In this document: piece after piece, positions 1-11,164 of the stretch
Position numbering within the stretch: the first letter of the stretch is position 1
Layout of the letters: each line of letters begins with the position of its first letter
Program-made: the position numbers and the translations under genes
The notes under the pieces: model-generated
Told to the model about the DNA's origin: nothing
Database searches by the model: none
Seen by the model: only the letters and a program-made list of their open reading frames with translations
Assembly (NCBI RefSeq): GCF_038637725.1
Contig: NZ_CP152052.1
Location: forward strand, 3,417,001 to 3,481,000
Reading direction: 5' to 3'
DNA length: 64,000 nt
From: Psychrobacillus sp. FSL H8-0483
Lineage (GTDB): Bacteria > Bacillota > Bacilli > Bacillales_A > Planococcaceae

Positions 1-1116
1 ATAACGCAAGCTGGCTGCAGCAAAATACTGTCCTCTCATATCCTCCGGCGCTAATTTAGAAACAAAACTTTCTTGTAAACCAACCGTCGCTAATTCTCCA
101 AATGTAAATACCACCATGGCAATAAGGAAAACCCAAAAGTTTGCGGTCATTGGAAAAATAAGCATCGCAATCGCATATAAAAACGAGGAGAAGAAAAACA
201 CCCATTTCTCTGGATACTTGGACATCCATCTTGTAACAAAAACAGTAAACAATACGACTAACAAACCATTCTCTGATAATAAAATACCAAATGAGCCTTC
301 CCCCGTAACTGCCCATTCCCGATTAAATAATTCTCCTAAAACCTGACGATCAATTACATCTTTCATATAGACAGGTATTAACATATCCAACTGCATATAC
401 GTTTGGGCAAGTAATATCCCGGCAATGACAAATAGAAAAAACACCTTATCCTTTACTATTAAGCCGTATGCTTTTACTTGCTTCACAACTACTTGCATCC
501 AATTATTCGTTCCATTATTAGCAAGCTGCTTCTTCACATCTTCTGGTAATGTTTCTTCGGTCATCAATCGGATGGCTAGCCCAACCAAACAGAAAATAAT
601 ACCAGAAACTAATAAAAGTAGGAAGCGATGATTGAAGAATAAAACTGCTCCAACAATCGGACCAATCACAACCGAAATATTGATAGATGTGTAAAATACC
701 GAAAACACGGTACTTCTTTCATTCTCTGGAACTACATCCGCTACAATCGCTTGACTTGCTGGATGATAAAATGATCCGCACATGCCGGCTATCGTAAACG
801 CCACAAAACTTAACATCGGCGAATCCAACCATGGGGAATTAGCAAAAGCGAATAAAACAAACGCTAACCCTTCAGCAGTCGCCGAAAAGAATAGCATTGT
901 TCGACGGCCAAATCTATCTGCACAATATCCTCCAATTAAGTTAGCGCCAACCGAGAACACCTGTGATATAACTAGTAATATCCCGGCCATACTCGTTCCA
1001 AATTCATCCGCAAAATATATTGCGAGAAAAGGAAACACCATCCAAAAACTTAAATTACTAAAAAACTCTCCAAATAAGCGGACCTTTAAACTTCGATCCC
1101 AATCTCTAATTCTCAT
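1..1116 (-). CDS. MFS exporter, C-terminus cut by window edge
   Basis: Major facilitator superfamily transporter of the drug/metabolite exporter type, acting in the cell membrane. The 372 visible codons run from an ATG at 1114-1116 and are still open at base 1, so roughly the last 30-60 residues are missing if the protein has the usual 400-430 residues. The start is supported by a GAGGA ribosome site about nine bases upstream. The loop between helices 2 and 3 carries GGYCADRFGRR (residues 62-72), the classic MFS signature, and the visible end carries LAPEDMRGQYFAA, typical of 12-helix multidrug-type members. Substrate cannot be told from sequence. It is separated from the next gene by a terminator. 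Confidence 0.85.
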   Translation of the reverse strand, partial: MRIRDWDRSLKVRLFGEFFSNLSFWMVFPFLAIYFADEFGTSMAGILLVISQVFSVGANLIGGYCADRFGRRTMLFFSATAEGLAFVLFAFANSPWLDSPMLSFVAFTIAGMCGSFYHPASQAIVADVVPENERSTVFSVFYTSINISVVIGPIVGAVLFFNHRFLLLLVSGIIFCLVGLAIRLMTEETLPEDVKKQLANNGTNNWMQVVVKQVKAYGLIVKDKVFFLFVIAGILLAQTYMQLDMLIPVYMKDVIDRQVLGELFNREWAVTGEGSFGILLSENGLLVVLFTVFVTRWMSKYPEKWVFFFSSFLYAIAMLIFPMTANFWVFLIAMVVFTFGELATVGLQESFVSKLAPEDMRGQYFAAASLRY

Positions 1117-1317
1117 AAGCTTGTCCTCACATCTCTAGATTCAACTATCCTACCATATTAATTCGTTATACGAAATAGAATATTTAAAAATTTACAAACA
1201 TTTTACTGGGAATATTGCCTTTTCATTTTAAATATATGGATCAAAGAGACTAAATTTGCTTATTATCGCGACCGCTTTTCAATAACTGAGAACATTTCCT
1301 ACACAATCGAGAAAAAT

Positions 1318-1355
1318 AAAAAAAGTCGAACACCTTAACTAGGTTTACGACTTTT
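1318..1355 (-). terminator. Rho-independent terminator after hemAT
   Basis: AAAAGTCG (1321-1328) pairs with CGACTTTT (1348-1355), with an inner ACCT/AGGT pair; on the minus strand a T-rich run follows. It sits about 45 bases after the hemAT stop. Bases 1117-1400 otherwise hold nothing recognisable. Confidence 0.8.
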
Positions 1356-1400
1356 CGGTTTCATTTAATTAAACAATTAGGATTTGTAATGGCAGTCTTG

Positions 1401-2690
1401 TTATATCTCCTTGATGGTATCATCTAATAACTTAGCGGATTCTAAAACATGCAGAGATGCTTCTCCGATTGACTTCATTGCAACAGTTAAGTCATTTATT
1501 TCTGTTCCCACAACTTTTGAATCAGTAGCTATTTCTTGTATCATGGTAGAAATATTGGAAAAGGCTTGTGCAGTCTGTTCACTTTCTATTAAACCAAGAT
1601 TGGCCAATTCCTGCACAATATGAATTGCTCCTACAACTTCTTTTTGTGCTTCATTAGATTCTCCAACTAGTTGATCTATTTGTTCAACGGAGCTTTTTGT
1701 TTGTACTGCTAGTTTACGCACTTCATCAGCTACGACGGCAAAACCTTTTCCGTATTCACCTGCTCTTGCGGCTTCAATCGCAGAGTTTAGTGCAAGCAAG
1801 TTTGTTTTTATAGCAATATCTTTCACAATATTAACTACATTTAATATTTCATCGGATGATTGATTTAATTTTTTTATCATACCAGACATAGAGGATGTTC
1901 TATTATATATTTCCTTTGTATTATCAGTTAGAATCTGTACGGTTTCTTTACCCTGTTCAGAAGTTGAAATAGTTCGGATAGAAGCTTCAATTCCGTTTGA
2001 AACCTCATCCATTAATTCTTGAGACGTTGCTATTAGCTCTTCAACAGCAGTACTGGTTTCTAATGATTGCACTTCTAAAGTAGTTACTATACCGCCTAAT
2101 GTTTCTTTAATTATTCGTTTAATATTTTCTTCTTTTCCCTTCGCTTGCTCTGCGCAGTAGATGTCATATGCCTCCACTACTAACTGTTGTTCATAATTCA
2201 TTATTTTGCTAATAGAATCTACGAAAGCAATTTCTTGTTCCTTAGGTAGTTCCATTTCCAAAATACGCTTTATAAAGCTGCTTTGCAAATTATGACACGC
2301 TGCTAAATACCATTTAGTTTCCAACCCAATATGTACATGCATTTTAGCTATTTTTACTCTTCTATCGATGTATTCATCGTCGATTATTCCATGAAACCAT
2401 TCACTAATATGACGTGTTAATGTCTGTTCTAAACGCATGCGAGAGCTATGTTTATTTATTATTTCAACTAATTTTTCATTTCCCATTATGGAATCATAAA
2501 AGGAGTGCACTGCTATAGGAGTATGCACTATCATTAGTTGCTCCATTTGTTTCAACAATAAAAGATCGTCCTTTAGTAAATTTATTAATCCTAATTGCTT
2601 CAAGCTCTCTTCATTTGTCACTTCTAGCTTTGATACAAAACTTCCCAAATTTTTCACAGGAATAACTTTTGACCCTTTTTTTGTAAACAT
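1401..2690 (-). CDS. hemAT: HemAT-type heme aerotaxis transducer
   Basis: Soluble globin-coupled chemoreceptor that binds oxygen through heme and signals to CheA/CheW to steer aerotaxis. It has 429 residues, close to the B. subtilis protein. Residues about 20-190 form the sensor globin: the proximal heme ligand is predicted at H118 in [14 protein letters not shown], and Y65 falls where the distal Tyr lies in HemAT. Residues about 200-429 form the MCP signalling hairpin with the near-invariant tip [18 protein letters not shown]. There is no membrane segment. Start ATG follows an AAAGGGGA ribosome site. It is monocistronic, between two terminators. I did not find a convincing sigma-D promoter in front of it. 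Confidence 0.93.
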   Translation of the reverse strand: MFTKKGSKVIPVKNLGSFVSKLEVTNEESLKQLGLINLLKDDLLLLKQMEQLMIVHTPIAVHSFYDSIMGNEKLVEIINKHSSRMRLEQTLTRHISEWFHGIIDDEYIDRRVKIAKMHVHIGLETKWYLAACHNLQSSFIKRILEMELPKEQEIAFVDSISKIMNYEQQLVVEAYDIYCAEQAKGKEENIKRIIKETLGGIVTTLEVQSLETSTAVEELIATSQELMDEVSNGIEASIRTISTSEQGKETVQILTDNTKEIYNRTSSMSGMIKKLNQSSDEILNVVNIVKDIAIKTNLLALNSAIEAARAGEYGKGFAVVADEVRKLAVQTKSSVEQIDQLVGESNEAQKEVVGAIHIVQELANLGLIESEQTAQAFSNISTMIQEIATDSKVVGTEINDLTVAMKSIGEASLHVLESAKLLDDTIKEI

Positions 2691-2820
2691 AACATTCCCC
2701 TTTTCTTTAAAGCATATTCTATTAGCAATAAAGCCACCCCTAATTATTATGCTAGCAAATTTTCCATATTAATACAGTGACTTTTGTCACACCCACTAAT
2801 AGAACTTTAGAATCTAGGCA

Positions 2821-2852
2821 CAAAAAAACACGAAGGCGTATGAACCTTCGTG
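2821..2852 (-). terminator. Terminator of xpt-pbuX
   Basis: Perfect 8-bp stem CACGAAGG/CCTTCGTG (2829-2852), followed on the minus strand by a run of seven Ts, directly after the pbuX stop. Confidence 0.85.
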
Positions 2853-2858
2853 CTCGTA

Positions 2859-4825
<1,967 letters not shown>

Positions 4826-4891
4826 TTGTAAAATCGAATGGAAATAAAAGAAATCATGGCAAAGATGCCACAATCCTATTATCTCATCGCC

Positions 4892-4960
4892 ACTCATAGT
4901 CAGCTTATTAACGGTAAGCCGGTAGAAACTTGCAGGCCATATTCCTGCGATTATATGAGT
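4892..4960 (-). promoter_or_regulatory. Guanine riboswitch (purine aptamer)
   Basis: Minus-strand purine aptamer closed by ACTCAT/ATGAGT (P1). The core elements TATAATCGC, GGAATATGG, GTTTCTACCGG and GACTATGAG are nearly identical to the B. subtilis xpt aptamer. The discriminating base is C in GACTATG, as in guanine sensors; adenine sensors have U there. It precedes the terminator at 4764-4825, so ligand should stop transcription of xpt-pbuX. Confidence 0.97.
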
Positions 4961-4982
4961 AAATGCTATTAGAATAGTTTTC

Positions 4983-5010
4983 ATTATAGCATGACGATTT
5001 TCAATTACAA
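4983..5010 (-). promoter_or_regulatory. Sigma-A promoter of xpt-pbuX
   Basis: On the minus strand TTGTAA (5005-5010), a 16-base spacer and TATAAT (4983-4988), about 20 bases before the aptamer. Confidence 0.7.
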
Positions 5011-5058
5011 TGACCTCAAAATATATTTAATGATTCATAAAATTCAGTCCGAACCACT

Positions 5059-5071
5059 GGTGACTGGCACC
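5059..5071. repeat. REP core GGTGACTGGCACC
   Basis: Imperfect 13-base palindrome of the same type as those at 13918, 15537 and 58571. Confidence 0.6.
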
Positions 5072-5096
5072 CAAACAAACACAAAAAATCACGGTT

Positions 5097-5533
5097 GTTG
5101 ATTATCCAATTTGCCCCATTAAAATTTCACAAGAAATGCGCAAGGATCCCATGTTGCACTTGTACGTTTTTGGTCGCTTTGGACGAAAAAATCACTACAT
5201 CATTACCGAGGGCTAAGTGTAGGAGGAAGTGACTGCGTTACTATTTTCGATCATCCCGTATTGCATCTTTGGCTTCTTACTATCATAAATAGGAAAGTAG
5301 CTATTCTTTCAGTTCCAAAAGCTTTGGCACTTCTATTACTAGTAGCTATGGAGATTGACGGACGAACGAATGCCACACGATTATCGAAAAAATGCGAAAG
5401 GGATGCGACTTTGTCGCATCCCTTTCGCATCAAGAATTCTCGATTATGGTGTAGAACTCGATCAGTTCTAAGCACTCCAAAAGCACCTATACATAGAGTG
5501 CCTAATGTGTTATCACCATTTTAATAAGCAATT
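5097..5533. repeat. Structured 154-bp repeat, copy 1 (with 252-bp extra segment)
   Basis: Left block 5097-5127 and right block 5380-5533 match 62573-62603 and 62606-62759 almost base for base. Here 252 bp (5128-5379) separate the blocks; in the other copy only two bases do. The right block holds a perfect 18-bp hairpin (ATGCGAAAGGGATGCGAC and its complement). After it comes ATGGTG...CACCAT enclosing AGAACT/AGTTCT and GCACTC/GAGTGC, a predicted three-way junction. Open frames across it (for example 5251-5475 minus) look like by-products. Bases 5010-5800 contain no supported gene. Confidence 0.75.
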
Positions 5534-5575
5534 TACTGGGTACTTTTGGTTAATCAACACGTGTGACGAAACAAA

Positions 5576-5779
5576 GGGGCTGTCCCTAAAGAGAGAGATG
5601 GTCCCTTTTCCAATGTATTGATTTCCGTTCCAGACGGACGCTTTCGGTGTAGAAAACATCTGCTATTCCCACAGGAGTCGCCGTCTTCCACTACAATCAA
5701 TTGCCTACAAAAAAACAGGTGTAGAAAAAGACTCGTTTTTCTTCACCTGCTTCAATTTATGGGCTTATTGGACAGCCCC
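5576..5779. mobile_element. MITE-like element, GGGGCTGTCC ends, copy M1
   Basis: A 204-bp element bounded by GGGGCTGTCC and its exact complement GGACAGCCCC. Inside are a GC-rich piece (GACGGACGCTTTCGG ... AGTCGCCGTC) and a hairpin CAGGTG...CACCTG near the right end. Related copies are at 24106-24455, 50423-50516 and 59375-59458. It carries no transposase, so any movement would need an enzyme supplied elsewhere (inference). The ends resemble those of IS1182/ISL3-type elements. Confidence 0.7.
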
Positions 5780-5802
5780 GTTTCATTTTCTCTTTTGGCT
5801 TT

Positions 5803-6090
5803 CTAATTTTCTGTCTTCAACGACTTGAATGCATGGATAAAGGTTGCAGGATTATCTTGAATTTTATAAGAAAAGACGCCTTGATTTGTATGTAAATATA
5901 AGATGCCGCCACCAAAAGAAAAGGGCTTATGTGAAATATCATAAACATGTTGAAGTTTAAACTGATTACGTTCTGAAATTATTTCGTCCATAGTCATTCG
6001 GAGTTCAAATTGTGTTTCAATATGCTGCATTTGATAATAAAAATCTATCTTTCGTTCAATTTCAATATAAATAATGAAATATTCGCTCAA
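5803..6090 (-). CDS. Small conserved-looking protein, function unknown
   Basis: 95-residue soluble protein that I do not recognise. The start is TTG at 6088-6090 with a strong AGGAGGTG seven bases upstream, which argues for real translation. The sequence has an amphipathic N-terminal half (ERKIDFYYQMQHIETQFE) and a C-terminal half rich in beta-type residues (GGGILYLHTNQGVFSYKI). The pattern could fit a small PH-like fold, but that is a guess. It is divergent from the HAD hydrolase and ends next to the MITE-like element. Confidence 0.7.
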   Translation of the reverse strand: MSEYFIIYIEIERKIDFYYQMQHIETQFELRMTMDEIISERNQFKLQHVYDISHKPFSFGGGILYLHTNQGVFSYKIQDNPATFIHAFKSLKTEN

Positions 6091-6169
6091 AAAAATGCAC
6101 CTCCTATACCATTGTCTAGTGTAACATGTTTCTATAAGATCTATTCAGAATGAACAGGGGGGATATTTA

Positions 6170-6838
6170 GTGAAGGCAATAATATTCGATTTAGACGGGA
6201 CATTATTAAATAGGGATGAATCAGTAAAACAGTTTATTACAGCGCAATATGATCGGTTTTATATGCACCTTTCCCATATTCCAAAAGAGCAATTTTGCGA
6301 GAGGTTTATCGAGCTAGATTGTAGAGGCTATGTGTGGAAAGATTTAGTTTATGAAAGTTTGATAAAGCATTTTCATATTAAAGGAATTTCAACAAGTGAT
6401 CTTTTAGAAGACTATATAGAATGCTTTCATCTTTATTGTGTGCCGTTTCCAAATCTAATTTCAATGCTTGAAACATTAAAAAAATCATCCATTTTAATTG
6501 GAATGATCACCAATGGAAAAGGACAATTTCAAATGGATAATATAGTTGCTTTAGGTATCCAATCATACTTCGATACTATTCTTATTTCGGAATGGGAAGG
6601 AATAAAAAAACCCGATCCTTCCATTTTCCAAAAGGCTTTGCAACAATTAGATGTCCGGGCTAACGAAACCATTTTCGTTGGAGATCACCCAATAAATGAT
6701 ATAGAAGCTGCCAAAAAAGTCGGTTTACAAACTATCTGGAAAAAAGATGATCAGTGGAATGATGTAAAGGCTGATTACATCATCGACGACCTTGCTGAAA
6801 TTATACCTATTATGCTCAATCCCAATGATGCAACCTAA
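6170..6838 (+). CDS. HAD-family hydrolase (phosphatase-like)
   Basis: Haloacid dehalogenase superfamily hydrolase, 222 residues, probably a small-molecule phosphatase of subfamily IA in the cytoplasm. All four motifs are visible: DLDGT near the N-terminus (nucleophile Asp and acid/base Asp), the Thr motif in MITNGKG, the Lys in GIKKPDPSIF, and GDHPINDIEAAKKVG with the Mg-binding Asp. The helical cap lies between motifs I and II. The start is GTG at 6170 behind AGGGGGGAT. Substrate unknown; stands alone. Confidence 0.88.
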   Translation: MKAIIFDLDGTLLNRDESVKQFITAQYDRFYMHLSHIPKEQFCERFIELDCRGYVWKDLVYESLIKHFHIKGISTSDLLEDYIECFHLYCVPFPNLISMLETLKKSSILIGMITNGKGQFQMDNIVALGIQSYFDTILISEWEGIKKPDPSIFQKALQQLDVRANETIFVGDHPINDIEAAKKVGLQTIWKKDDQWNDVKADYIIDDLAEIIPIMLNPNDAT

Positions 6839-6884
6839 CGTGAACCTTTTAGATACTAGCAATAGAAACTAATTTTCAGGCTCT

Positions 6885-7120
6885 GTTAAACTAGGCGGTT
6901 GTTTTAGAAGCATATAATTTGTGACGAAAATCGGTGAGACTCCTAGGAAAAACGGGCTGCCAATACCCCCAAGCGGGTTTATAGGAACAAATCCTAAATT
7001 CGCCACATCTATGTGGAAATGGATTCGTGACCAACTTTCTGTTGCCCCGAGGATGCTTGGCAGTTCTTCCGCGGAGAACGAGCGGGTTTTCGGCAGATAA
7101 CAACATGATCGTTAACATAG
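6885..7120. repeat. GC-rich extragenic repeat, class 2
   Basis: GC-rich island with several inverted pieces (ACATCTATGTGG; a right part reading CGAGCGGGTTTTCGGCAGATAAC). The right end reappears in inverted orientation at 54625-54658, and AGCATATAATTTGTG near its left reappears at 36423-36437. No gene is supported between 6839 and 7127. Confidence 0.6.
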
Positions 7121-7127
7121 CCAATTT

Positions 7128-8036
7128 TTAAATAAGTTTACTAAAATCGGCGGTTTGTGCTTCTAGTTTTTCCGACGCTCTCGAAATATCTTTAAATTCT
7201 TCTAACGCTATGCGAATTTCCTCTTGGCTTTTCTCAATACTAGCCTGGGAGTTACTATTACTTGTCGTCACTTTGTCTACTTGTTTTGTAATGCCTTCAA
7301 TATTTTCACGGACCTCTACTATAGATGCTTCTACTCTCCCTGCAAGCTTGCGAACTTCTTGAGCAACAACATTGAATCCACGTCCATGTTCACCAGCGCG
7401 AGCTGCTTCAATTGCTGCATTTAAAGCTAGTAAATTCGTTTGTGCTGCAATTTCTCTTATCGTTTGCACAATTCCCCGAATAGAATCAGCTTGTACTTTT
7501 AAACTTTCTAAAGTAGCAGTATTTTCTTTAGAACCGTTAGCAATTTCATCAATTCTTTGTAGAAGTTCTTCATTTCTTTTTATTCCCGCTTCTGCTCGAG
7601 TACTTAAACCCTCTGACATTTCTTTTAGCTCTTCTGTCAAACCTTGCAAAATTTGATGACGCTCCGTTACATTGGTTGCTACTTTTGTTACGCCTAATAC
7701 TTGGCCACTCCCGCTAAAAATCGGCATATAGGACGCTTCAAACATAACACTATTTCCTTGTTTATCTTTTCTTTCTACTTTATTGAAAAATGACTTTCCT
7801 GCAAATAAATCTTTCCAAAACTTTTCATACTCCATACTACTAACGAACTGAGGAAAACAAAACTCTTTGTGATGCATGCCCATCACTTCACTTGCTTTAT
7901 ACCCTAGCTCGATAGCAAAATTATCATTTACATAAGCCACTCGTCGGTTCTTGTCAAAACGAATAATCGCTAAATTTTTCTCCAGTGCCTCTACCACCGT
8001 CATATCATTTACTTCTTCTACTTGTGAATAATTCAT
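7128..8036 (-). CDS. Soluble PAS-domain methyl-accepting chemotaxis protein
   Basis: Cytoplasmic chemoreceptor of 302 residues. Residues about 10-125 are a PAS domain ([17 protein letters not shown] ... [14 protein letters not shown]), a fold that often holds heme, flavin or a small ligand. Residues about 130-302 are a short MCP signalling domain with the tip [20 protein letters not shown]. There is no membrane segment, so it should sense an internal, energy- or redox-related cue. The start ATG follows AGGGGAA. It lies 12 bases after the YurR-like oxidoreductase gene in the same orientation, so the two are probably co-transcribed, an unusual pairing. Confidence 0.88.
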   Translation of the reverse strand: MNYSQVEEVNDMTVVEALEKNLAIIRFDKNRRVAYVNDNFAIELGYKASEVMGMHHKEFCFPQFVSSMEYEKFWKDLFAGKSFFNKVERKDKQGNSVMFEASYMPIFSGSGQVLGVTKVATNVTERHQILQGLTEELKEMSEGLSTRAEAGIKRNEELLQRIDEIANGSKENTATLESLKVQADSIRGIVQTIREIAAQTNLLALNAAIEAARAGEHGRGFNVVAQEVRKLAGRVEASIVEVRENIEGITKQVDKVTTSNSNSQASIEKSQEEIRIALEEFKDISRASEKLEAQTADFSKLI

Positions 8037-8048
8037 TTCCCCTACCCC

Positions 8049-9146
8049 CTAAATAGTTTCAATTGATGCATAATCGGACAAATCAAGTACAGTCTCTTTC
8101 CCTAACACAAGCCGAGCAAGTTCTGATCCTACGAAAGGACCAGCAGTTAACCCCGATGCACCTAATCCATTGGCAAAATAAATATTCTCGAATCCAGATA
8201 GCTTTTCAATCACTGGCAGAAATTCTGGTGTATATGGTCGAAACCCAACTCTTACTTCTTCTATTTTTACATTTTTTAGAGAATTAGCAATACTTTTCGC
8301 ACTATAAAGCAACTCTTTTTCTCCTTCTTCTGTTACATCGGTATTAAATTCAGTATTCTCCTCATACGTAGAACCCGCCACTACTTTTCCATGATCGAAT
8401 GTAAGCAAGTACTGATTTGTCGGTGGCAAAACCACTGGCCAATCCCCTGTCGCATCATTTTCTATTTTAAAATGCATAATTTGAGCCTTCTGAGAACTTA
8501 CGTTCATTTGGAATCCTAGTTTGGAAGGCAGTTCGTTCCCCCAAGCCCCAGCAGTTAAGATAATCCCTTCCGCTTCTAAAGGGATTCCGTCTACTAATAA
8601 AACACCATTTGAAAACTCCGCATTTCCGTAAATTATTTCTGCTCCTAGCTTTTTTGCCCCTCGAATTAAAGCATCACGCATTTCTCGACCGTCTACTCGT
8701 GCTGCTCCTTCTACATAGAGGGAAGAAAAGTCTTCTGATATAAGTGGAAAAAGCTCTTTCGTCTCAGCAGGTGTTAGTATTTTTAATTCCCCTATCTCCG
8801 GTGCATCCGTTCGCTTTACCAAAGCTCGCTCTAACATTTTTAGTAGCTTTTTCTCATCCGTGTGAAGCGCAATTGCTCCTACTTTTTTGTAACCAGTGGA
8901 TGTTTCCCCTAAAGCTCCAAGCTCTTCGACAAGTTCCTTGTAATATTTCGCACCATTTTTCACAAGTTCATACCATTTTTTATTTCTTCGCTGTGATATC
9001 CATGGGCATATAATTCCCGCAGCAGCTGCAGATGCCTGTCCACGATCCATACGATCGATTAGTGTTACTTTGACATTATACTTAGCAAGATGATAGGCAG
9101 TGGAAGCACCTAAAATCCCACCACCTACAACAATATAAGAAGACAT
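8049..9146 (-). CDS. FAD-dependent amino acid oxidoreductase (YurR-like)
   Basis: Flavoenzyme of the DAO/glycine-oxidase family, 365 residues, like B. subtilis YurR. The N-terminus is an FAD-binding Rossmann motif, VVGGGILGASTAYHLAK, followed by DRMDRGQASAAAAGIICPW, and the C-terminal flavin contact is FANGLGASGLTAGP. Such enzymes oxidise D- or secondary amino acids. The exact substrate is unknown. The gene starts three bases after the stop of the S66 peptidase gene and is followed by the PAS chemoreceptor, forming a three-gene operon. Confidence 0.88.
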   Translation of the reverse strand: MSSYIVVGGGILGASTAYHLAKYNVKVTLIDRMDRGQASAAAAGIICPWISQRRNKKWYELVKNGAKYYKELVEELGALGETSTGYKKVGAIALHTDEKKLLKMLERALVKRTDAPEIGELKILTPAETKELFPLISEDFSSLYVEGAARVDGREMRDALIRGAKKLGAEIIYGNAEFSNGVLLVDGIPLEAEGIILTAGAWGNELPSKLGFQMNVSSQKAQIMHFKIENDATGDWPVVLPPTNQYLLTFDHGKVVAGSTYEENTEFNTDVTEEGEKELLYSAKSIANSLKNVKIEEVRVGFRPYTPEFLPVIEKLSGFENIYFANGLGASGLTAGPFVGSELARLVLGKETVLDLSDYASIETI

Positions 9147-9149
9147 TTA

Positions 9150-10181
9150 TTACTCAACTCCACTATCTAAAATAGAAAACGTTACATGATCACAATTTAT
9201 TTCTGCCAGCGCTCCATAAGGAAGAACGAATTTCGGTTCCGTATGTCCAAAGTTCAAATTATAAAGAATCGGTAACTCGTTTAAATCAAACTCCTTCATA
9301 ATTCTTAAAATAGACTCTTTATATTCCTCATAATATTTCTCATTTTGAGGCTTACCAAAAATAATTCCTTTTGCTTGTTGTAAAATTCCTTGGGAACCGT
9401 AATTCCGCAACCAATACTCAATAAAAGTTGGTTCCGGCATATCTTCCGATGTTTCAAAGAATAAGATGCTATCTTTCCAATAAGATTTTTCTGGCCAAAG
9501 CGATGTCCCTTTAGCAAATTCTAACACTTCAATACATCCTCCGATTAATTTCCCTTGCACTACTCCAGAGCCTTGCAGTACCTCATAGCCCCTATTCGAA
9601 GTCATTTGTCTCTGTTTGTCTTTATTTTCAATAACCCATAGTAAACGTTCACTCGTCCACTCAAGCGCTGGTTCTACTTCTCCAATTACTTCAGTGGAGA
9701 ATAAAGTTTTTTTCAAAGCTTCCACCGTATATGGATACATCTCCACATTTTCAGCAAAGTCCATTAACACAGAAGGACCATAAAATGATGATATCCCTGC
9801 TTTATGGCAAAATAAGTGCGTCACAGTAGAATCCGAATACCCGATAAAGACCTTTGGATTATCTCGAATGACATCAAAATCAATATATGGTAGAAGTCGA
9901 ATACTATCACTTCCCCCAATATTAGAAATGATTCCTTTTATCGTCGGATCCTTAAAAGCATTCATTAAATCCTCTGCACGTGCCTTTGGATTTTCATATA
10001 GATAGTCAGATCCCTTTAAGCTATTAGGCATAGAAACAACTTCTAATTGAAACACTTTTTCTAGTCTTTCAACACCCTGTTCATATCTCCACTTTATATC
10101 CGGCTCGCCCGCCCCACCCCACGACAAACTAATCGTAGCCACTTTATCTCCAGCTTGAAGCATTTTTGGTTTTATTAGCAT
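9150..10181 (-). CDS. S66 family peptidase (MccF/LD-carboxypeptidase-like)
   Basis: Serine peptidase of family S66, 343 residues, related to the microcin C7 immunity protein MccF and to LD-carboxypeptidases that trim murein tetrapeptides. The nucleophile is predicted at S116 in GYSDST. The Glu and His of the triad are predicted in GGCIEVLEFA and NFGHTEPK. I chose ATG at 10179-10181 with AAGGAG eight bases upstream; a GTG at 10190 lies inside that ribosome site. First gene of the operon with the YurR-like oxidase. Release of a D-amino acid or amide followed by its oxidation is a possible theme (inference). Confidence 0.88.
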   Translation of the reverse strand: MLIKPKMLQAGDKVATISLSWGGAGEPDIKWRYEQGVERLEKVFQLEVVSMPNSLKGSDYLYENPKARAEDLMNAFKDPTIKGIISNIGGSDSIRLLPYIDFDVIRDNPKVFIGYSDSTVTHLFCHKAGISSFYGPSVLMDFAENVEMYPYTVEALKKTLFSTEVIGEVEPALEWTSERLLWVIENKDKQRQMTSNRGYEVLQGSGVVQGKLIGGCIEVLEFAKGTSLWPEKSYWKDSILFFETSEDMPEPTFIEYWLRNYGSQGILQQAKGIIFGKPQNEKYYEEYKESILRIMKEFDLNELPILYNLNFGHTEPKFVLPYGALAEINCDHVTFSILDSGVE

Positions 10182-10244
10182 AACAAACACTCCTTTTCAT
10201 TCCATTATAATTCAAATATTCTATTTGTTTCACATTTGTTTCCA

Positions 10245-10274
10245 TTGACCCTTTTACTTACGTATATTTATAAT
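10245..10274 (+). promoter_or_regulatory. Sigma-A promoter of dapF
   Basis: TTGACC (10245-10250), an 18-base spacer and a perfect TATAAT (10269-10274), about 40 bases before the dapF start. Confidence 0.75.
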
Positions 10275-10315
10275 AGAACATATTGTACCTATAAATGGAA
10301 GAGGGCAAAGACAGA

Positions 10316-11164
10316 ATGAGTATACCTTTCACAAAAATGCATGGTTGTGGTAATGATTATATTTACATAAATTGCTTTGAACACCCCATTGACCATCCCG
10401 AACAACTAAGCAGAGTTATTTCAGATCGTCATTTTGGCATTGGTGGAGACGGTATTGTTTTAATATGCCCTTCTGATGTTGCTGATGCCAAAATGCGCAT
10501 GTTCAATATTGACGGTAGCGAAGGAAAAATGTGCGGAAATGCCATTCGCTGTGTTGCAAAGTATGTCTATGATCACAATATTGCTACGAAGGAAACGCTA
10601 GAAATTGATACATTAAGTGGCATTAAAATTATTGAACTACATGTAGAAAACGGGAAGATGGTATCAGCTACCGTTGACATGGGGAGTCCTATTTTAGATC
10701 CTTCTACAATTCCAGTGCTTGTAGAAGATCAAGAGGTGCTTATTAATTATTCCCTTTTAATAGAGGATACTTCATATTCTATAACAACTGTATCAATGGG
10801 AAATCCACATTGTGTCATATTCAGTGACGACATAGAGTCTATCAACCTTCCTATTACCGGCCCTAAATTTGAACATCATCCAATGTTTCCGGAGAGTGTG
10901 AATACAGAGTTTATTCAAATAGAGAATCGAAATACTTTACACATGCGCGTGTGGGAACGAGGCAGTGGAGAGACATTAGCTTGTGGAACAGGAGCCTGCG
11001 CAGCTGTTGTCGCAGCTGTTCTAAACGGGCATTGTGATAAAGACACGGATATAGTAGTGAAACTCCGAGGTGGAGACCTTATTATCCGATATACAGATGA
11101 TAGTGTTTATATGACAGGTCCTGCCACAAAAGTATTTGATGGTATTATAGAATCAATTTCATAA
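10316..11164 (+). CDS. dapF: Diaminopimelate epimerase
   Basis: Converts LL- to meso-diaminopimelate in the lysine/peptidoglycan pathway. The cofactor-free racemase has 282 residues. Both catalytic cysteines are present, C73 in KMCGNAIRC and C223 in LACGTGACA, and the N-terminal MHGCGNDY motif is intact. I chose the ATG at 10316 with AGAGGG upstream; the earlier in-frame ATG at 10295 has no ribosome site. Monocistronic with its own promoter, far from dapA (52.3 kb), so the two pathway genes are regulated separately. Confidence 0.95.
   Translation: MSIPFTKMHGCGNDYIYINCFEHPIDHPEQLSRVISDRHFGIGGDGIVLICPSDVADAKMRMFNIDGSEGKMCGNAIRCVAKYVYDHNIATKETLEIDTLSGIKIIELHVENGKMVSATVDMGSPILDPSTIPVLVEDQEVLINYSLLIEDTSYSITTVSMGNPHCVIFSDDIESINLPITGPKFEHHPMFPESVNTEFIQIENRNTLHMRVWERGSGETLACGTGACAAVVAAVLNGHCDKDTDIVVKLRGGDLIIRYTDDSVYMTGPATKVFDGIIESIS

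Noticed and set aside
5251-5475. Minus-strand frame over the 154-bp repeat
   Set aside because: It spans the predicted hairpin and junction, has no ribosome site, and copy 2 gives a different C-terminus.
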